Assembly (NCBI RefSeq): GCF_003443615.1 | Contig: NZ_CP031967.1 | Coordinates: 3,100,001-3,164,000, forward strand | Reading direction: 5' to 3' | Source of the DNA: Alteromonas sp. BL110 | Lineage (GTDB): Bacteria > Pseudomonadota > Gammaproteobacteria > Enterobacterales > Alteromonadaceae | DNA length: 64,000 nucleotides | Shown: positions 52,172 to 61,632 of the stretch, piece after piece | Layout of the letters: every line of letters starts with the position of its first letter | Position numbering within the stretch: the first letter of the stretch is position 1 | The notes under the pieces: model-generated | Seen by the model: only the letters and a program-made list of their open reading frames with translations | Databases searched by the model: none | What the model was told of the DNA's origin: nothing | Program-made: the position numbers and the translations under genes

Positions 52172-53084
52172 AATATCCACTTCCATCAGTATCGTGGTGT
52201 ATTGATTTATTAACAACGAACCCGATGGCCATCTCGGGATTTAACCGTTCTACCGACATCTTGATATCATTGATCTTAGTCTTCCCTTCTTCAACTACTA
52301 CTACCGCTTGGCCAGCAAAGTTAGCGAGAATAGCACTTTCGTTAATGCCGATGAGAGGCGGTGTGTCGAATATAACAATTCGATCGGGGTATCGATTAGC
52401 AAACTCGTCTACAGTTTCATGCATTTTTTGGCTCGCAAGCATTTCTGTGGACAAATGATGTGATTTACCTGCAGGAATAATCTTTAGCTTATCAATATTT
52501 GTAGGATAAAGTACTTCAGAGATATCTTCTACGTCGCCTGACAAGTATTCCATAAGTCCTTTACGTCGCTCTAGGCCCAACGTATTTAGTACATTGGGCT
52601 TTAGTACATCAGCGTCGACCAACAAGACAGTTTTGTCCTGTTCAGCTGCGATACTGAGCGCTAGATTCGTTGCAGTAAAGGTCTTGCCTTCAGAAGGGCG
52701 GCTACTGGTCACCATTATAATGTTCGGATTGTTTAAGGTTTTCGCCAAAGCACCGAAGGCATTAGCGATTAGCTTACGCTTTATTTCGCGATATTCTTCG
52801 TTAATTTGTTTACGTTCACCTAATACGGATATATGGCCTTTATCGCTAAGCTCTTTCAGCTTAAGAGTGAACGGAGAGAGTTCGGTCCTAGTACCTGCTT
52901 TCGCCGAATCTTCAATATATTGAGAACCCGTTGTATTATCAGAGAGCTCTTTAGATGTTATTTGCTCCGCAGGCTCTACTGTATTTTGAACCCGATGACC
53001 TGACATCTCAGCCTTGGTTTTCTTATTTTCCGCTTCTCTTTCAGCTTTCTGTCGCTGCAGAGCTTTTTCAATAGTGTTTTTCAT
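52140..53084 (-). CDS. XrtA-associated tyrosine autokinase (BY-kinase)
   Basis: A 314-residue cytoplasmic bacterial tyrosine kinase (CpsD/EpsG type). A charged coiled N-terminus (1-60) leads to Walker A SSRPSEGKT (127-135), Walker A' VLLVDADVLKP (about 153-163) and Walker B IVIFDTPPL. The C-terminus has a cluster of five Tyr at 304-309 (YYGYYY), the autophosphorylation tail. It directly follows the Wzz-like gene with no gap. The kinase and the Wzz-like protein should act together to set chain length and trigger export. Confidence 0.93.
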   Translation of the reverse strand: MKNTIEKALQRQKAEREAENKKTKAEMSGHRVQNTVEPAEQITSKELSDNTTGSQYIEDSAKAGTRTELSPFTLKLKELSDKGHISVLGERKQINEEYREIKRKLIANAFGALAKTLNNPNIIMVTSSRPSEGKTFTATNLALSIAAEQDKTVLLVDADVLKPNVLNTLGLERRKGLMEYLSGDVEDISEVLYPTNIDKLKIIPAGKSHHLSTEMLASQKMHETVDEFANRYPDRIVIFDTPPLIGINESAILANFAGQAVVVVEEGKTKINDIKMSVERLNPEMAIGFVVNKSIHHDTDGSGYYGYYYAEREN

Positions 53085-54653
53085 TTAAAAGAACCTCTCT
53101 GCAATATTTATATTCATTATTTCAGCAGCAATAAGCACGCTGTAAATCATAACAATTGCACCCGAGGAAGCGAGAAAAACTAATAGTCTTCGGTTGTTGG
53201 TTTTATTTATCCGCTCAAACTCTAAGTGACTAACCGTTCCCCAAATGGGGTAGTCTGAAAGCCTGAGAAGTTGTTTAGGCCTGATAAGCACAGGGGTTAA
53301 CTGGCTAATTAGGAAGGCCAGTCCAATACCTGCCCCAAAACCAACGAATAATACTGCTGTGTAAAGTATTATTCTATGAGGTCCAGAGGGCTTATTGGCT
53401 ACGAGTGGCGGCTCAATAATGCGGAATTGAAGTTCTTCGGCAGATACTTCAGCTCTGCGAGATAAGTCCGCAGCCTCGCGCCGACCTAGTAATTCCTCAT
53501 ACTTTTTCTTTAAAATATCATAGTCACGATTGAGCGCTGAAGACTCTGCTTCAATTTGAGGTATTAGGTCGACCTTTGACTCTAATTCTGAAATTTTAGT
53601 CTTTAAATCGGACTCTTTGACATTTAACGCCGCTATTTCACTTTGAAGCCGGCTCATTTCAAGGCGTATTTCCTGAGTTAGCTCGTTCATCGGCCCTTGA
53701 ATGTCGCCCTCTGTAGCGGCTAAAAATGCGTCTACTTCTTTTTTCCTTGATGCTTCTAAACTTTCTAGTAACAGCTTAGTTTCTATGACATCTGGGTGCT
53801 TATCAGTGAACCGTAACTTTAACCGATCCAAATCTTCTTCTAAGTTTTTGATGCGGTCATCGTAGCGGGTTTTTAATACACTATCCTCTTGATTCGTTAC
53901 TCCCAAACTCGCAGACGCGGCTTGACTTTTAATCTGCGACTTTAAAGAGTCAACTTGTTTATTAGTCTGCCTGATAGAAAGTTTGGTGGCCTCTAACTCA
54001 GTATTGAGCGTTTGCAAGCGTGAATAATAGGTGCCTGATAGCGGTAGTATGTTGTTGTATTGTCTTTTGAAGTTTGCAAGACGCTGTTCTGACTCTGATA
54101 AGCGAGTCTCATACTCTGCAATTTGCTCTTCTAAAAACCGTCCCGCGGTGTCGGTGTCCCTTCGATTATTTCCTAAAGACCCTTCCACGAACAAATCAAG
54201 CGTTTCTTGAACGACTCGCTGAGCGGTAATCGCATTAGTGTGCTCATAACTTATATTATAAATATTGTCTCGGCCTGCTGATTTAAGTTGAATCTCATAA
54301 GCTAATTGAGTAACTAGCTCTTCGAATTCATTAACAGTATCAGTTGTTATATCGAGATCACTTTCTCTGGCTATTGTCTCGACGTTAGATCGGCTGAGAA
54401 GGGTTTTTGCCATCATCCTTACTTCAGAATCTGGATCACTTTGTATCGCGAGCCCCTTTAATAGTGGCTGTAGAACTGATCGAGTGTCTACATACACTTG
54501 CGCTTTTGAAGTGTATTGATCTTGAAGGTTAGCTACAAGTAGAAAACCTAACGGGCAAATGAGCCATGACGCTACTATGACATAGCGTTTCTTAACCCAT
54601 ACTCCTTTTACCAGATCCAAAAATTGGAGTAAGGTTTGTTGTAAATCCTGCAT
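53085..54653 (-). CDS. XrtA-associated Wzz-like chain length protein
   Basis: A 522-residue inner-membrane polysaccharide co-polymerase. One TM lies near residues 24-45 and another near 435-455 (IILYTAVLFVGFGAGIGLAFL, after the typical PSGPHR), with a third hydrophobic stretch at about 492-512. Between them is a long periplasmic coiled coil (about 165-400). It fits TIGR03007. It acts with the next gene's tyrosine kinase. The start ATG is 26 bp from the export lipoprotein gene's stop. Confidence 0.92.
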   Translation of the reverse strand: MQDLQQTLLQFLDLVKGVWVKKRYVIVASWLICPLGFLLVANLQDQYTSKAQVYVDTRSVLQPLLKGLAIQSDPDSEVRMMAKTLLSRSNVETIARESDLDITTDTVNEFEELVTQLAYEIQLKSAGRDNIYNISYEHTNAITAQRVVQETLDLFVEGSLGNNRRDTDTAGRFLEEQIAEYETRLSESEQRLANFKRQYNNILPLSGTYYSRLQTLNTELEATKLSIRQTNKQVDSLKSQIKSQAASASLGVTNQEDSVLKTRYDDRIKNLEEDLDRLKLRFTDKHPDVIETKLLLESLEASRKKEVDAFLAATEGDIQGPMNELTQEIRLEMSRLQSEIAALNVKESDLKTKISELESKVDLIPQIEAESSALNRDYDILKKKYEELLGRREAADLSRRAEVSAEELQFRIIEPPLVANKPSGPHRIILYTAVLFVGFGAGIGLAFLISQLTPVLIRPKQLLRLSDYPIWGTVSHLEFERINKTNNRRLLVFLASSGAIVMIYSVLIAAEIMNINIAERFF

Positions 54654-54679
54654 TAAACTGTTCCGTTAACTGCTTAGAA

Positions 54680-55312
54680 CTAAAACCATGCTTCCGGGAT
54701 GATAACTATATCGCCCGGTAAAATATCGACGTTTTTAGAGATGTCGCCACTGCGGATGAGGTCATCTATATCTAAGGCAAATGTTGTTTGCTTCCCATCA
54801 ACTACACGAACCAGTTTTGCTCCGTTACCGTGTGCAAACTCGGTTAGACCTCCAACAGCTATCATAAGATCTAACAAAGTCATGTGCTCGGTATAGTTGA
54901 CCGCGCTTGGATTAGTAGCTTCACCGATTACACGGACTTGTTCGCTGAGCGGGCCAGAAAACTTGTTAACACTTACGGTAACGCGAGGACTATTGATATA
55001 CGTAGATAGTTGCTCTTCAATCTCTCGCGCTAGCATAGAAGGGGTTTTACCTGCTACATCAATATCTTCAACTAATGATGTAGTTACTTTTCCATCGGGA
55101 CGAACCACGAACTGTCCAGAGACTTCAGGGTTCCTCCATACAAAGATTGTTAAGGTATCACCTGGGCCTATCAAGTATTGATATTGCTCAACATCGGTAG
55201 TAAGAGATGCGCGGGTTGTAGCTTGAGGCAGCGTCGAGTTACTCGAGCATCCAATTAATACAGTGCCTAGTGCTACTGTTGCTACAAAACGAAACGACTT
55301 AAAGCGGTACAT
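54680..55312 (-). CDS. Polysaccharide export lipoprotein (Wza-like)
   Basis: A 210-residue outer-membrane lipoprotein. The lipobox LIGC places the lipidated Cys at about residue 22. The polysaccharide export domain is visible as YLIGPGDTLTIFVWRNPEVSGQFVVRPDGKVTTSLVEDIDVAGKTPSMLAREIEEQLSTYI, followed by one SLBB-like domain (VRVIGEATNPSAVNYTEHMTLLDLMIAVGGL). It is shorter than E. coli Wza, lacking extra SLBB copies and the C-terminal helix, as is normal for XrtA-type homologues. It is the first gene of a four-gene minus-strand operon. Confidence 0.92.
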   Translation of the reverse strand: MYRFKSFRFVATVALGTVLIGCSSNSTLPQATTRASLTTDVEQYQYLIGPGDTLTIFVWRNPEVSGQFVVRPDGKVTTSLVEDIDVAGKTPSMLAREIEEQLSTYINSPRVTVSVNKFSGPLSEQVRVIGEATNPSAVNYTEHMTLLDLMIAVGGLTEFAHGNGAKLVRVVDGKQTTFALDIDDLIRSGDISKNVDILPGDIVIIPEAWF

Positions 55313-55360
55313 AAGAGATCATCCTACACTCATATGGTTAATTTTTAGCGTGCTTTTTTG

Positions 55361-55388
55361 TTTACCCTACGGGAGTTGACACTATAAT
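55361..55388 (+). promoter_or_regulatory. Possible promoter of the plus-strand polysaccharide operon
   Basis: TTTACC (-35-like) and a consensus TATAAT (-10) are 16 bp apart in the 151-bp divergent region between the export lipoprotein gene and the sugar transferase gene. The -35 is weak. The -10 lies about 75 bp before the GTG start. Confidence 0.35.
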
Positions 55389-55463
55389 GCCAACAACAAT
55401 TCTAGTCTATTAGAATAAATCCATTTATGATGGAGATTATAAAGTAGTTTTGGGAGGCCAGGG

Positions 55464-56876
55464 GTGGCAGTAAATAAGCGAAATCAAAATAAACGCTCCA
55501 ACATTTTAGTTATAACGGAAGCATTACTAATCGCGTACATTGGGTATATTACTCACTTTATATTGACGCAAGTTGGGCTATCTTCAGAAGTTCCTGTTGA
55601 AAAATTGTTAGTTAATACTGGGTTGCTAACAGTATCTATCTTGCTTTGTTCCCTGTCTGTCGGGCTATATGAGGCAAAACTTCGCGAGACATTTAGAGGA
55701 ATAATACGTCGAATCTTTGTCAGCGTAGGGCTAAGTTACTTCTTAGTTGAAGTTGTCAGTCGTGTTTTGTTTGACCACTTGCTGATGGATAGCTATTTTC
55801 TACCAGCTTCAGTGTGCGCGATCATTATAACGCTCGTTGTATTCAGGTATTTTACAAACCGTTTAGGGTTACTAGGTCTTGGTAAGGTTAGGATCATAGT
55901 GCTGGGCGCGGGTGAGCGTGCATCTATTATAGAAAAAAGAATGCGCCGTGACGTCGACCGTATTGGATTTGAATTGGTCGGTTTTATACCAATTCCAGGC
56001 GATAATCGAGAAGACGGTATACACAAAGAAAAAATTATTCATGTCAAAGTTGATGAAAATTTCCAGCAGTTCATCGTGGACAATGACATCGAAGAAATCG
56101 TTATAGCGTGCGACCAGCGGCGTGGTACTTTGCCAGTTGAAGTATTATTTGATTGCAGACTTCGAGGGATAGAAGTTACTGAGCTCCTTGACTTCATGGA
56201 ACGTGAAACTGGGCAAATAGTAGTTAACCTTATGTATCCGAGCTGGGTGATTTACTCTAATGGCTTTAAGAGCCAAAACTACTTACGCGATGCCCTAGAT
56301 TACACCGTAAATGCTATCTTAGCCTTTATAATACTTTTTTTCGTATGGCCTATAATGCTAGCCACCGCTATTATTATTTATCTCGATGATGGGAGACGAA
56401 CTGGTGTTTCGGTTCTCTACAAACAGGAACGAGTAGGTTTGAATGGACAGCTTTTTAAAATACTTAAATTTCGAAGTATGCGTCCTGACGCTGAAAAAGA
56501 TGGCGCTAAGTGGGCGAGTAAAAACGACGACAGGGTTACGAGAATAGGTCACTTCATTCGTAAATATCGTGTGGATGAATTACCTCAGCTGCTCAACGTT
56601 TTTAAAGGTGAAATGTCATTTATAGGGCCGCGTCCAGAGCGCCCTCAATTCGTTGAACAACTTGTCAGAGAAGTTCCTTATTACAACCAACGACACAATG
56701 TGAAGCCAGGCTTAACAGGGTGGGCTCAGCTTAATTACCCTTATGGTGCAAGCGTCGAAGATTCTATGGAGAAACTTAAATTCGACTTGTACTATGTAAA
56801 GCATCAAAGTTTACTTTTAGATATTCTTATTCTTATCAGAACGGTTGAAGTAGTTTTGTTTGGAAAGGGAAGATAG
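55464..56876 (+). CDS. Initiating sugar transferase (XrtA-associated)
   Basis: A 470-residue membrane glycosyl-1-phosphate transferase (TIGR03013 type) that starts repeat-unit assembly on undecaprenyl phosphate. Four TMs occupy about residues 12-125, then a nucleotide-fold region (VRIIVLGAGERASIIEKRMRR), a TM near 280-305, and the bacterial sugar transferase domain: YKQERVGLNGQLFKILKFRSMRPDAE, KYRVDELPQLLNVFKGEMSFIGPRPERP and KPGLTGWAQLNY. The start is GTG with GGGAGG 6 nt upstream. It is the first gene of the plus-strand operon. The sugar is not readable from sequence. Confidence 0.93.
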   Translation: MAVNKRNQNKRSNILVITEALLIAYIGYITHFILTQVGLSSEVPVEKLLVNTGLLTVSILLCSLSVGLYEAKLRETFRGIIRRIFVSVGLSYFLVEVVSRVLFDHLLMDSYFLPASVCAIIITLVVFRYFTNRLGLLGLGKVRIIVLGAGERASIIEKRMRRDVDRIGFELVGFIPIPGDNREDGIHKEKIIHVKVDENFQQFIVDNDIEEIVIACDQRRGTLPVEVLFDCRLRGIEVTELLDFMERETGQIVVNLMYPSWVIYSNGFKSQNYLRDALDYTVNAILAFIILFFVWPIMLATAIIIYLDDGRRTGVSVLYKQERVGLNGQLFKILKFRSMRPDAEKDGAKWASKNDDRVTRIGHFIRKYRVDELPQLLNVFKGEMSFIGPRPERPQFVEQLVREVPYYNQRHNVKPGLTGWAQLNYPYGASVEDSMEKLKFDLYYVKHQSLLLDILILIRTVEVVLFGKGR

Positions 56877-56906
56877 CGGTAGTTGAACTTGCAGGGAGAA
56901 GTCGCA

Positions 56907-58271
56907 ATGGATTTGAAGGTTCACAAGTTTTTTTGGGTTTTACTGTCTATCACCGTGCTGTGGTGCTTAGCCAACTATCCAATAATGGTATCGCTTTGGG
57001 AATATAGTTTCGATGATGGAACGTACTCTCACGCCTATCTGGTTCCTTTTATCATTGTTTACCTCTTCTATATACTTGAACAAGAAAACCGAGTGCTCTT
57101 CCGCGAGCGACCTAGCTTGCCTTGGCTTGGCCTTTTAGCGATATCAGCCATAGGGCTAGTGCTTACTACCTGGTCACAGATAAGCTTACTTTATTGGGCT
57201 GCATCGTTAGGGACTTTGATTTCACTTGCTTTTTGCATTTTTAGATTCAATGTTTCAACTTTATTTCCCTTTTCCTTTCTTGTGTTCATTTTTCCCTTTT
57301 GGGGAGCATTAGCAATCCCGTTACAAAGCTTATCAGTCTATGTTGTTACTGCGCTAATGGGGTTAACCAATATCCCTGTTTATGTAGAGAATGAGTTTGT
57401 TACTATCCCGGCAGGAATCTTTGAAATAGCAGAAGGTTGTAGTGGATTAAGGTATGTGATCGTTTCTGCAGCAATCAGCAGTTTGTATGTTTTTTTGTAT
57501 TTAAAAACATTACGCTCTGCATTGATATTCACTTCTGTTGCTTTAGCTGGTGCGCTCGTAACGAATTGGCTAAGGATCGTTGCACTTATTGTAATAGGCC
57601 ATGAAACTGAAATGCAAAGTAGTTTGATGACGGATCACAATAACTTTGGTTGGTACATATACATTCCTGTCGCTATTTTCCAGTTTTATATAGGTAGGAA
57701 ACTTGAAGATAGGGAGCATGCGGCAGGAAAAAGCGGAATAACCAGTAAACGCGAATTAAATTCGCCTCTATCGCGTAGTGCGCTGTTCATCGCAAGTGGG
57801 CTCTGTCTAGTGCTATCCTCTAGCGTTGCCTTGATGGTTGCAGAAGATGTGTCGAATGAGGATTGTTCGGCGGCGACCCTAACCATAGAGCCTCGAATAT
57901 ATAACTATGCGAGAGTTTGCAGTGCAACAATAGAAGATATTGAGCTCGTAAATTTTGAGTTCGACGGTGAGCACTTAGATGATAAAGCATCTTATTATTT
58001 GAATAGTCCCATACCCGAAGGGTTTCACACTGTTCGAAATCTTGATAGTGACAAATGGAATGCTCGGGAAATCAGTGACCGACGAACGAAGCGTTTTTTG
58101 ATTGCTTATCGATATGGCACATCATCCGGTTTTTACAAGTCGCTATTCAGTCTAAAAAAATCTCGACTTAAAAATGCGCTATCCGGCGATATGTCATCAA
58201 GTATTCAATGGATAATAGTACCTTGCGATTCTAGTTGTAACCTAAGCAATATCGAAAGAGCGCTGCAGTGA
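56907..58271 (+). CDS. xrtA: Exosortase A with C-terminal EpsI-like region
   Basis: A 454-residue membrane protein. The exosortase core has about eight TMs and the three catalytic residues: Cys178 in EGCSGLRY, Arg223 in NWLRI and His244 in DHNNFGW. Exosortases cleave PEP-CTERM sorting signals. The last 170 residues follow a further TM (about 285-305) and look like a diverged EpsI domain, the usual fusion partner in XrtA. The ATG at 56907 is chosen because GGGAG lies 8 nt upstream; the longer frame opens with TTG. No PEP-CTERM protein was found in the window, so substrates must lie elsewhere. Confidence 0.9.
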   Translation: MDLKVHKFFWVLLSITVLWCLANYPIMVSLWEYSFDDGTYSHAYLVPFIIVYLFYILEQENRVLFRERPSLPWLGLLAISAIGLVLTTWSQISLLYWAASLGTLISLAFCIFRFNVSTLFPFSFLVFIFPFWGALAIPLQSLSVYVVTALMGLTNIPVYVENEFVTIPAGIFEIAEGCSGLRYVIVSAAISSLYVFLYLKTLRSALIFTSVALAGALVTNWLRIVALIVIGHETEMQSSLMTDHNNFGWYIYIPVAIFQFYIGRKLEDREHAAGKSGITSKRELNSPLSRSALFIASGLCLVLSSSVALMVAEDVSNEDCSAATLTIEPRIYNYARVCSATIEDIELVNFEFDGEHLDDKASYYLNSPIPEGFHTVRNLDSDKWNAREISDRRTKRFLIAYRYGTSSGFYKSLFSLKKSRLKNALSGDMSSSIQWIIVPCDSSCNLSNIERALQ

Positions 58272-59347
58272 AAAGTGTGATAAGCACACGAATAATAAAT
58301 AATATTCATGAAATGAAAGCTATTCGCTCTTCTTGGATAGAGTTGGAGCGCAACGCCCAGTTTAAAAGCGCATTTAATAGTTTTGATTGGGTATCGACAT
58401 GGGCTGAATTTTACAGAGAACATATCGAAAAGCTGCTCATTTTTACTAGTTGGGATGCTGAAGCTCTTGTATGCGTATTACCACTCTATATAAGCAAAAG
58501 TAATTTAAAAACCGCTTGCTTTATAGGTAGCTATGAACCAACAGACATTGAGACCTGCAGTGAAGCACAGGATTTTTTGATACGCTCTTCAGCAGTTGAT
58601 CTGAGCGAACCTATGTCGGTCATTCAATCAACAATGAGAAAAGAAGGATTAACTTCCATTCGCTTAAGTAATGTGAGCCCGAATGCATTGATATTGAGCG
58701 CAGTGCAAAGAGGTGATGTTCCCACAACATTTAGTCCTGTTAGAAGGCGCTATCTTGTCGATATTCCTGATGGCGCAGAAAAGCTTATACGAAAAACGAA
58801 AAGGCTTCAGAATGCTGCGCTTCGGGCAGGGATGCGTATTTGCCAAGTAACAACTGAAGACGACCTTGAGCGAGTATTTGATGCGCTAATCACCCTTAAT
58901 CGGAAGAGATGGACAAGTAGAGGTTATAAAGCGATATTCGACGCTCACGTTTTTCGTGAATTTCACCGTAATATTGCTCGTAAGCTATTGAGTAAAGGTA
59001 ATTTATCTATGCTGTATTTGGAGCAAGGAAGTGAAGTTATCGCAGTAAATTATGGCATACGCTCAAACAATACCGTTATTTTTTACCAAAGTGGTTTCGA
59101 CGAAGACAAAAAGCCTAACGTATCTCCCGGTAAGTTGTTGCATAGCGCACAGGCCCAAAAGGCTAGAGAACAGTTGCTTTCTCATTATGACTTTATGTCT
59201 TCATCATTTAATGAGACCTATAAACAGAGTTTAGCATCGAGTTCCGAGCCTGTTTATGAAGTAGAAATACATAAACATAAGCTTACCTGGGTGTTAGCTA
59301 AATTTAAGGTTATTGCCAGAAACATAAAAAGGCGTTTAGTTTTCTAA
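58268..59347 (+). CDS. GNAT/FemAB-like acyltransferase
   Basis: A 359-residue soluble protein of the BcsL/CelD-like GNAT group (Acetyltransf_6 style). Features are WIELERNAQFKSAFNSFDWVSTWAEFY at the start, RKTKRLQNAALRAG in the middle, and VFDALITLNRKRWTSRGYKAIF...LSMLYLEQGSEVIAVNYGIRSNNTVIFYQSGFD in the C-terminal acyltransferase fold. A GTG start overlaps the exosortase stop by 4 bp. Relatives in polysaccharide loci may acylate sugars or link amino acids to them; the substrate here is unknown. Confidence 0.8.
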   Translation: MKSVISTRIINNIHEMKAIRSSWIELERNAQFKSAFNSFDWVSTWAEFYREHIEKLLIFTSWDAEALVCVLPLYISKSNLKTACFIGSYEPTDIETCSEAQDFLIRSSAVDLSEPMSVIQSTMRKEGLTSIRLSNVSPNALILSAVQRGDVPTTFSPVRRRYLVDIPDGAEKLIRKTKRLQNAALRAGMRICQVTTEDDLERVFDALITLNRKRWTSRGYKAIFDAHVFREFHRNIARKLLSKGNLSMLYLEQGSEVIAVNYGIRSNNTVIFYQSGFDEDKKPNVSPGKLLHSAQAQKAREQLLSHYDFMSSSFNETYKQSLASSSEPVYEVEIHKHKLTWVLAKFKVIARNIKRRLVF

Positions 59348-60693
59348 TGGTTGGAGTTACCCAGAAAAATGCGTCGTTTGGCGCAAGTTCATCTACATCT
59401 GACGCTAAGTTCGGCTTTTTCTTACTTTGTGTCTATACCGCGTTAGTTCTTATAAGACCACATGAGTGGCCCGTACTCAATGTACAATTTCCACTGCTTA
59501 GAATAGTCCTAATAATTACCTTTTTTGCTTATTTAGTTTCATTGAGGCCAAAGGCATGGAACGTTCAATGCACTATTTTAATATTGATGTTCTTTTCGAT
59601 GTTTCTTTCAGAAGTCCGAGCGTCACGTTATTTTAATGACCTTGGATATGTTATCGACTGGATCAATGCGAATATTATCCCCTTCATTCTCTTCTTAGGC
59701 TTTCTCACATCCTTCGGCCGACAAAAAGTCATTCTATTTATTTCTTTAGTTGCTTGCGTGATTATGTCTCAGCACGCCTACGTTCAGATATCTTCGCCCT
59801 TTGGAGAAGGTTGGGCTGAAACCGTTATTTACCGGAATGACGGGCCAACTCAAATGGCACAAGCACGTTACATTGGGGTCTTCAATGATCCTAATGATAT
59901 GGGTATGTTCTTAGTTATGAACATACCCATCGCAATTTTCTTCATGGTAAATTCTCAGCGTTTTCTCATGAAGATTATGTGGCTGGCAGTCGCAGGAATA
60001 TTGATGATGGGAATTTACTGGACAGGGAGTCGAGGTTCGCTAGTGGGGGTAATGGCTGTTCTATTTTCATTTTTCTATCTTAGGTTCGGTCGCGTAAAAT
60101 CTTTGGTGCTAGCAAGTCTTTCAGTACCAGGCGTAATTATCGTTATGAGTTCATTCAGATCAATAAGCAAAGACGATGAAAGCGCCATGCAACGTCTGAC
60201 AGCGTGGTATGAGGGCATTCAAATGTTGCTCCACAGGCCACTGTTTGGATTTGGAAAGGAACGTTTTCTGGAATATCACTACAAAGTCGCCCACAACTCA
60301 TTTGTCACTGTGATGGCCGAATTGGGAGTTTTAGGCTACATGTTGTGGATGACTTTTATTCTTCTGTGCATGGTCATGTTACTTAGAGTCATAAATCTTA
60401 AGAAAACGGAGCACGCCAAAGACCCTAAACTGTCCCGTGAAATATCGCTCGCTATATTTTTACAAGTTTCACTTATTGGGTTTTGTAGCACGGCTTTCTT
60501 CATAAGTAGAAGTTACGTAATCTTTTTCTACATCTTTGCAGCTATGACTTCAGCGTGTTTTATTCGCGTATCAAGGCAATACCCCGATTTAAATCTATCG
60601 CTTACACCAAAAACTATTGTCCAAACTTTTGTCCTTAGTTTAATGAGCTTGATAGGTTTATATCTAATAATAATATTTTTGATGAGGCTTTAG
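59347..60693 (+). CDS. O-antigen ligase/polymerase-like membrane protein
   Basis: A 448-residue protein with about twelve TMs, of the Wzy/WaaL superfamily; exosortase A loci usually carry one (TIGR03097 type). The large periplasmic region includes YIGVFNDPNDMGMFLVMNIP and is followed by GIYWTGSRGSLVGVMAVLFSFFYLRFG. The catalytic-type HNSFVTVMAELGVLGYMLWM comes late. It should polymerise the repeat unit or ligate glycan to protein or lipid. The start codon overlaps the previous stop by one base. The following glycosyltransferase gene is 17 bp away. Confidence 0.87.
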   Translation: MVGVTQKNASFGASSSTSDAKFGFFLLCVYTALVLIRPHEWPVLNVQFPLLRIVLIITFFAYLVSLRPKAWNVQCTILILMFFSMFLSEVRASRYFNDLGYVIDWINANIIPFILFLGFLTSFGRQKVILFISLVACVIMSQHAYVQISSPFGEGWAETVIYRNDGPTQMAQARYIGVFNDPNDMGMFLVMNIPIAIFFMVNSQRFLMKIMWLAVAGILMMGIYWTGSRGSLVGVMAVLFSFFYLRFGRVKSLVLASLSVPGVIIVMSSFRSISKDDESAMQRLTAWYEGIQMLLHRPLFGFGKERFLEYHYKVAHNSFVTVMAELGVLGYMLWMTFILLCMVMLLRVINLKKTEHAKDPKLSREISLAIFLQVSLIGFCSTAFFISRSYVIFFYIFAAMTSACFIRVSRQYPDLNLSLTPKTIVQTFVLSLMSLIGLYLIIIFLMRL

Positions 60694-60710
60694 TCCTCAA
60701 GGAGTAAGAA

Positions 60711-61631
60711 GTGAGCAGCGTAAAAGCAAGTGTAATCGTGGCTGTCTACAATGGCGCGAAGACACTTACCAAAACAGTTGAAAGTATATTGTCTCAAACC
60801 TACGATAATTTTGAACTGCTCCTTATTGATGATGGGTCTACTGATAAGTCTCATGAACTTATTAAGAAATTTCTTGACGACCATCGCGTTAAATACTTTA
60901 AAAAGCAAAATGGTGGCGTAGCGTCTGCTCGAAATTTCGGTATTGCACGAGCAACTGGCGAAGTCATTGGCTTTTGCGACCAAGATGATCAATGGCTTCC
61001 CCAAAAGCTTGAAAAACAAATTCCACTTTTCAGCGACCCCGATGTAGGGTTGGTTTATAGCTGGGTGGACATTGATAAGCATGGCAAACGAGAATGTTCA
61101 TCCCCTGAGTTTGAAGGGGAGTGTTTTGAAGCGCTTCTGAATAGAAATTTCGTCTCTTGTTGTACCGCTATGGTCCGAAGGACAGTGTTAAATCAGGTGA
61201 ATGGGTTGGATGAAAGCCGAGAACTGCATGGTGTGGACGATAGGCACCTTTGGCTCAAGGTCGCAAGGACATCAAAACTTGCCGTCGCTAAAACCCCATT
61301 AGCAATTTACTTTATTCATGGAGAAAACTATTCTTTGGATAATAAAAAAATGTTAATCGCTGACCTCTCCTGTATTGAAAAGATAGCGTCTTTAGAAGAC
61401 CTAACTCCTCGAGAAAAGTCACTCTGCAAAACCGCCAAATACAATGCTTACAAGCATTACGGTAATAATTTTTTATATAGAAATTCACCACAATTATCGG
61501 CAAGCTGCTTCTTATCTGCTTGGAAAGTAAAGCCTTGGCATTTAGAAAACCTAGTTGCAGCGTCATTATTATCGGTGATGCCTTCTAACCTACTCATTAA
61601 ATTGAAACAAACCAAAAATCGAGTCCAATAG
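60711..61631 (+). CDS. Family 2 glycosyltransferase
   Basis: A 306-residue GT-A fold glycosyltransferase acting on the cytoplasmic side of the membrane. ASVIVAVYNGAKTLTKTVESIL opens the nucleotide-binding domain, with DDGST at 40-44 and the acidic metal site DQDDQW at 90-95. HGVDDRHLWLKVA near residue 165 is the acceptor-side ED-like motif. The donor and acceptor sugars are unknown. The start is GTG with AAGGAG 6 nt upstream. It belongs to the xrtA operon. Confidence 0.93.
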   Translation: MSSVKASVIVAVYNGAKTLTKTVESILSQTYDNFELLLIDDGSTDKSHELIKKFLDDHRVKYFKKQNGGVASARNFGIARATGEVIGFCDQDDQWLPQKLEKQIPLFSDPDVGLVYSWVDIDKHGKRECSSPEFEGECFEALLNRNFVSCCTAMVRRTVLNQVNGLDESRELHGVDDRHLWLKVARTSKLAVAKTPLAIYFIHGENYSLDNKKMLIADLSCIEKIASLEDLTPREKSLCKTAKYNAYKHYGNNFLYRNSPQLSASCFLSAWKVKPWHLENLVAASLLSVMPSNLLIKLKQTKNRVQ

Positions 61632-61632
61632 A

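Noticed and set aside
55313..55463. Searched for a sigma-54 -24/-12 promoter and for an ops/JUMPstart element before the polysaccharide operon
   Set aside because: Neither the GG/GC-type sigma-54 pattern nor GGCGGTAG was found in the region.
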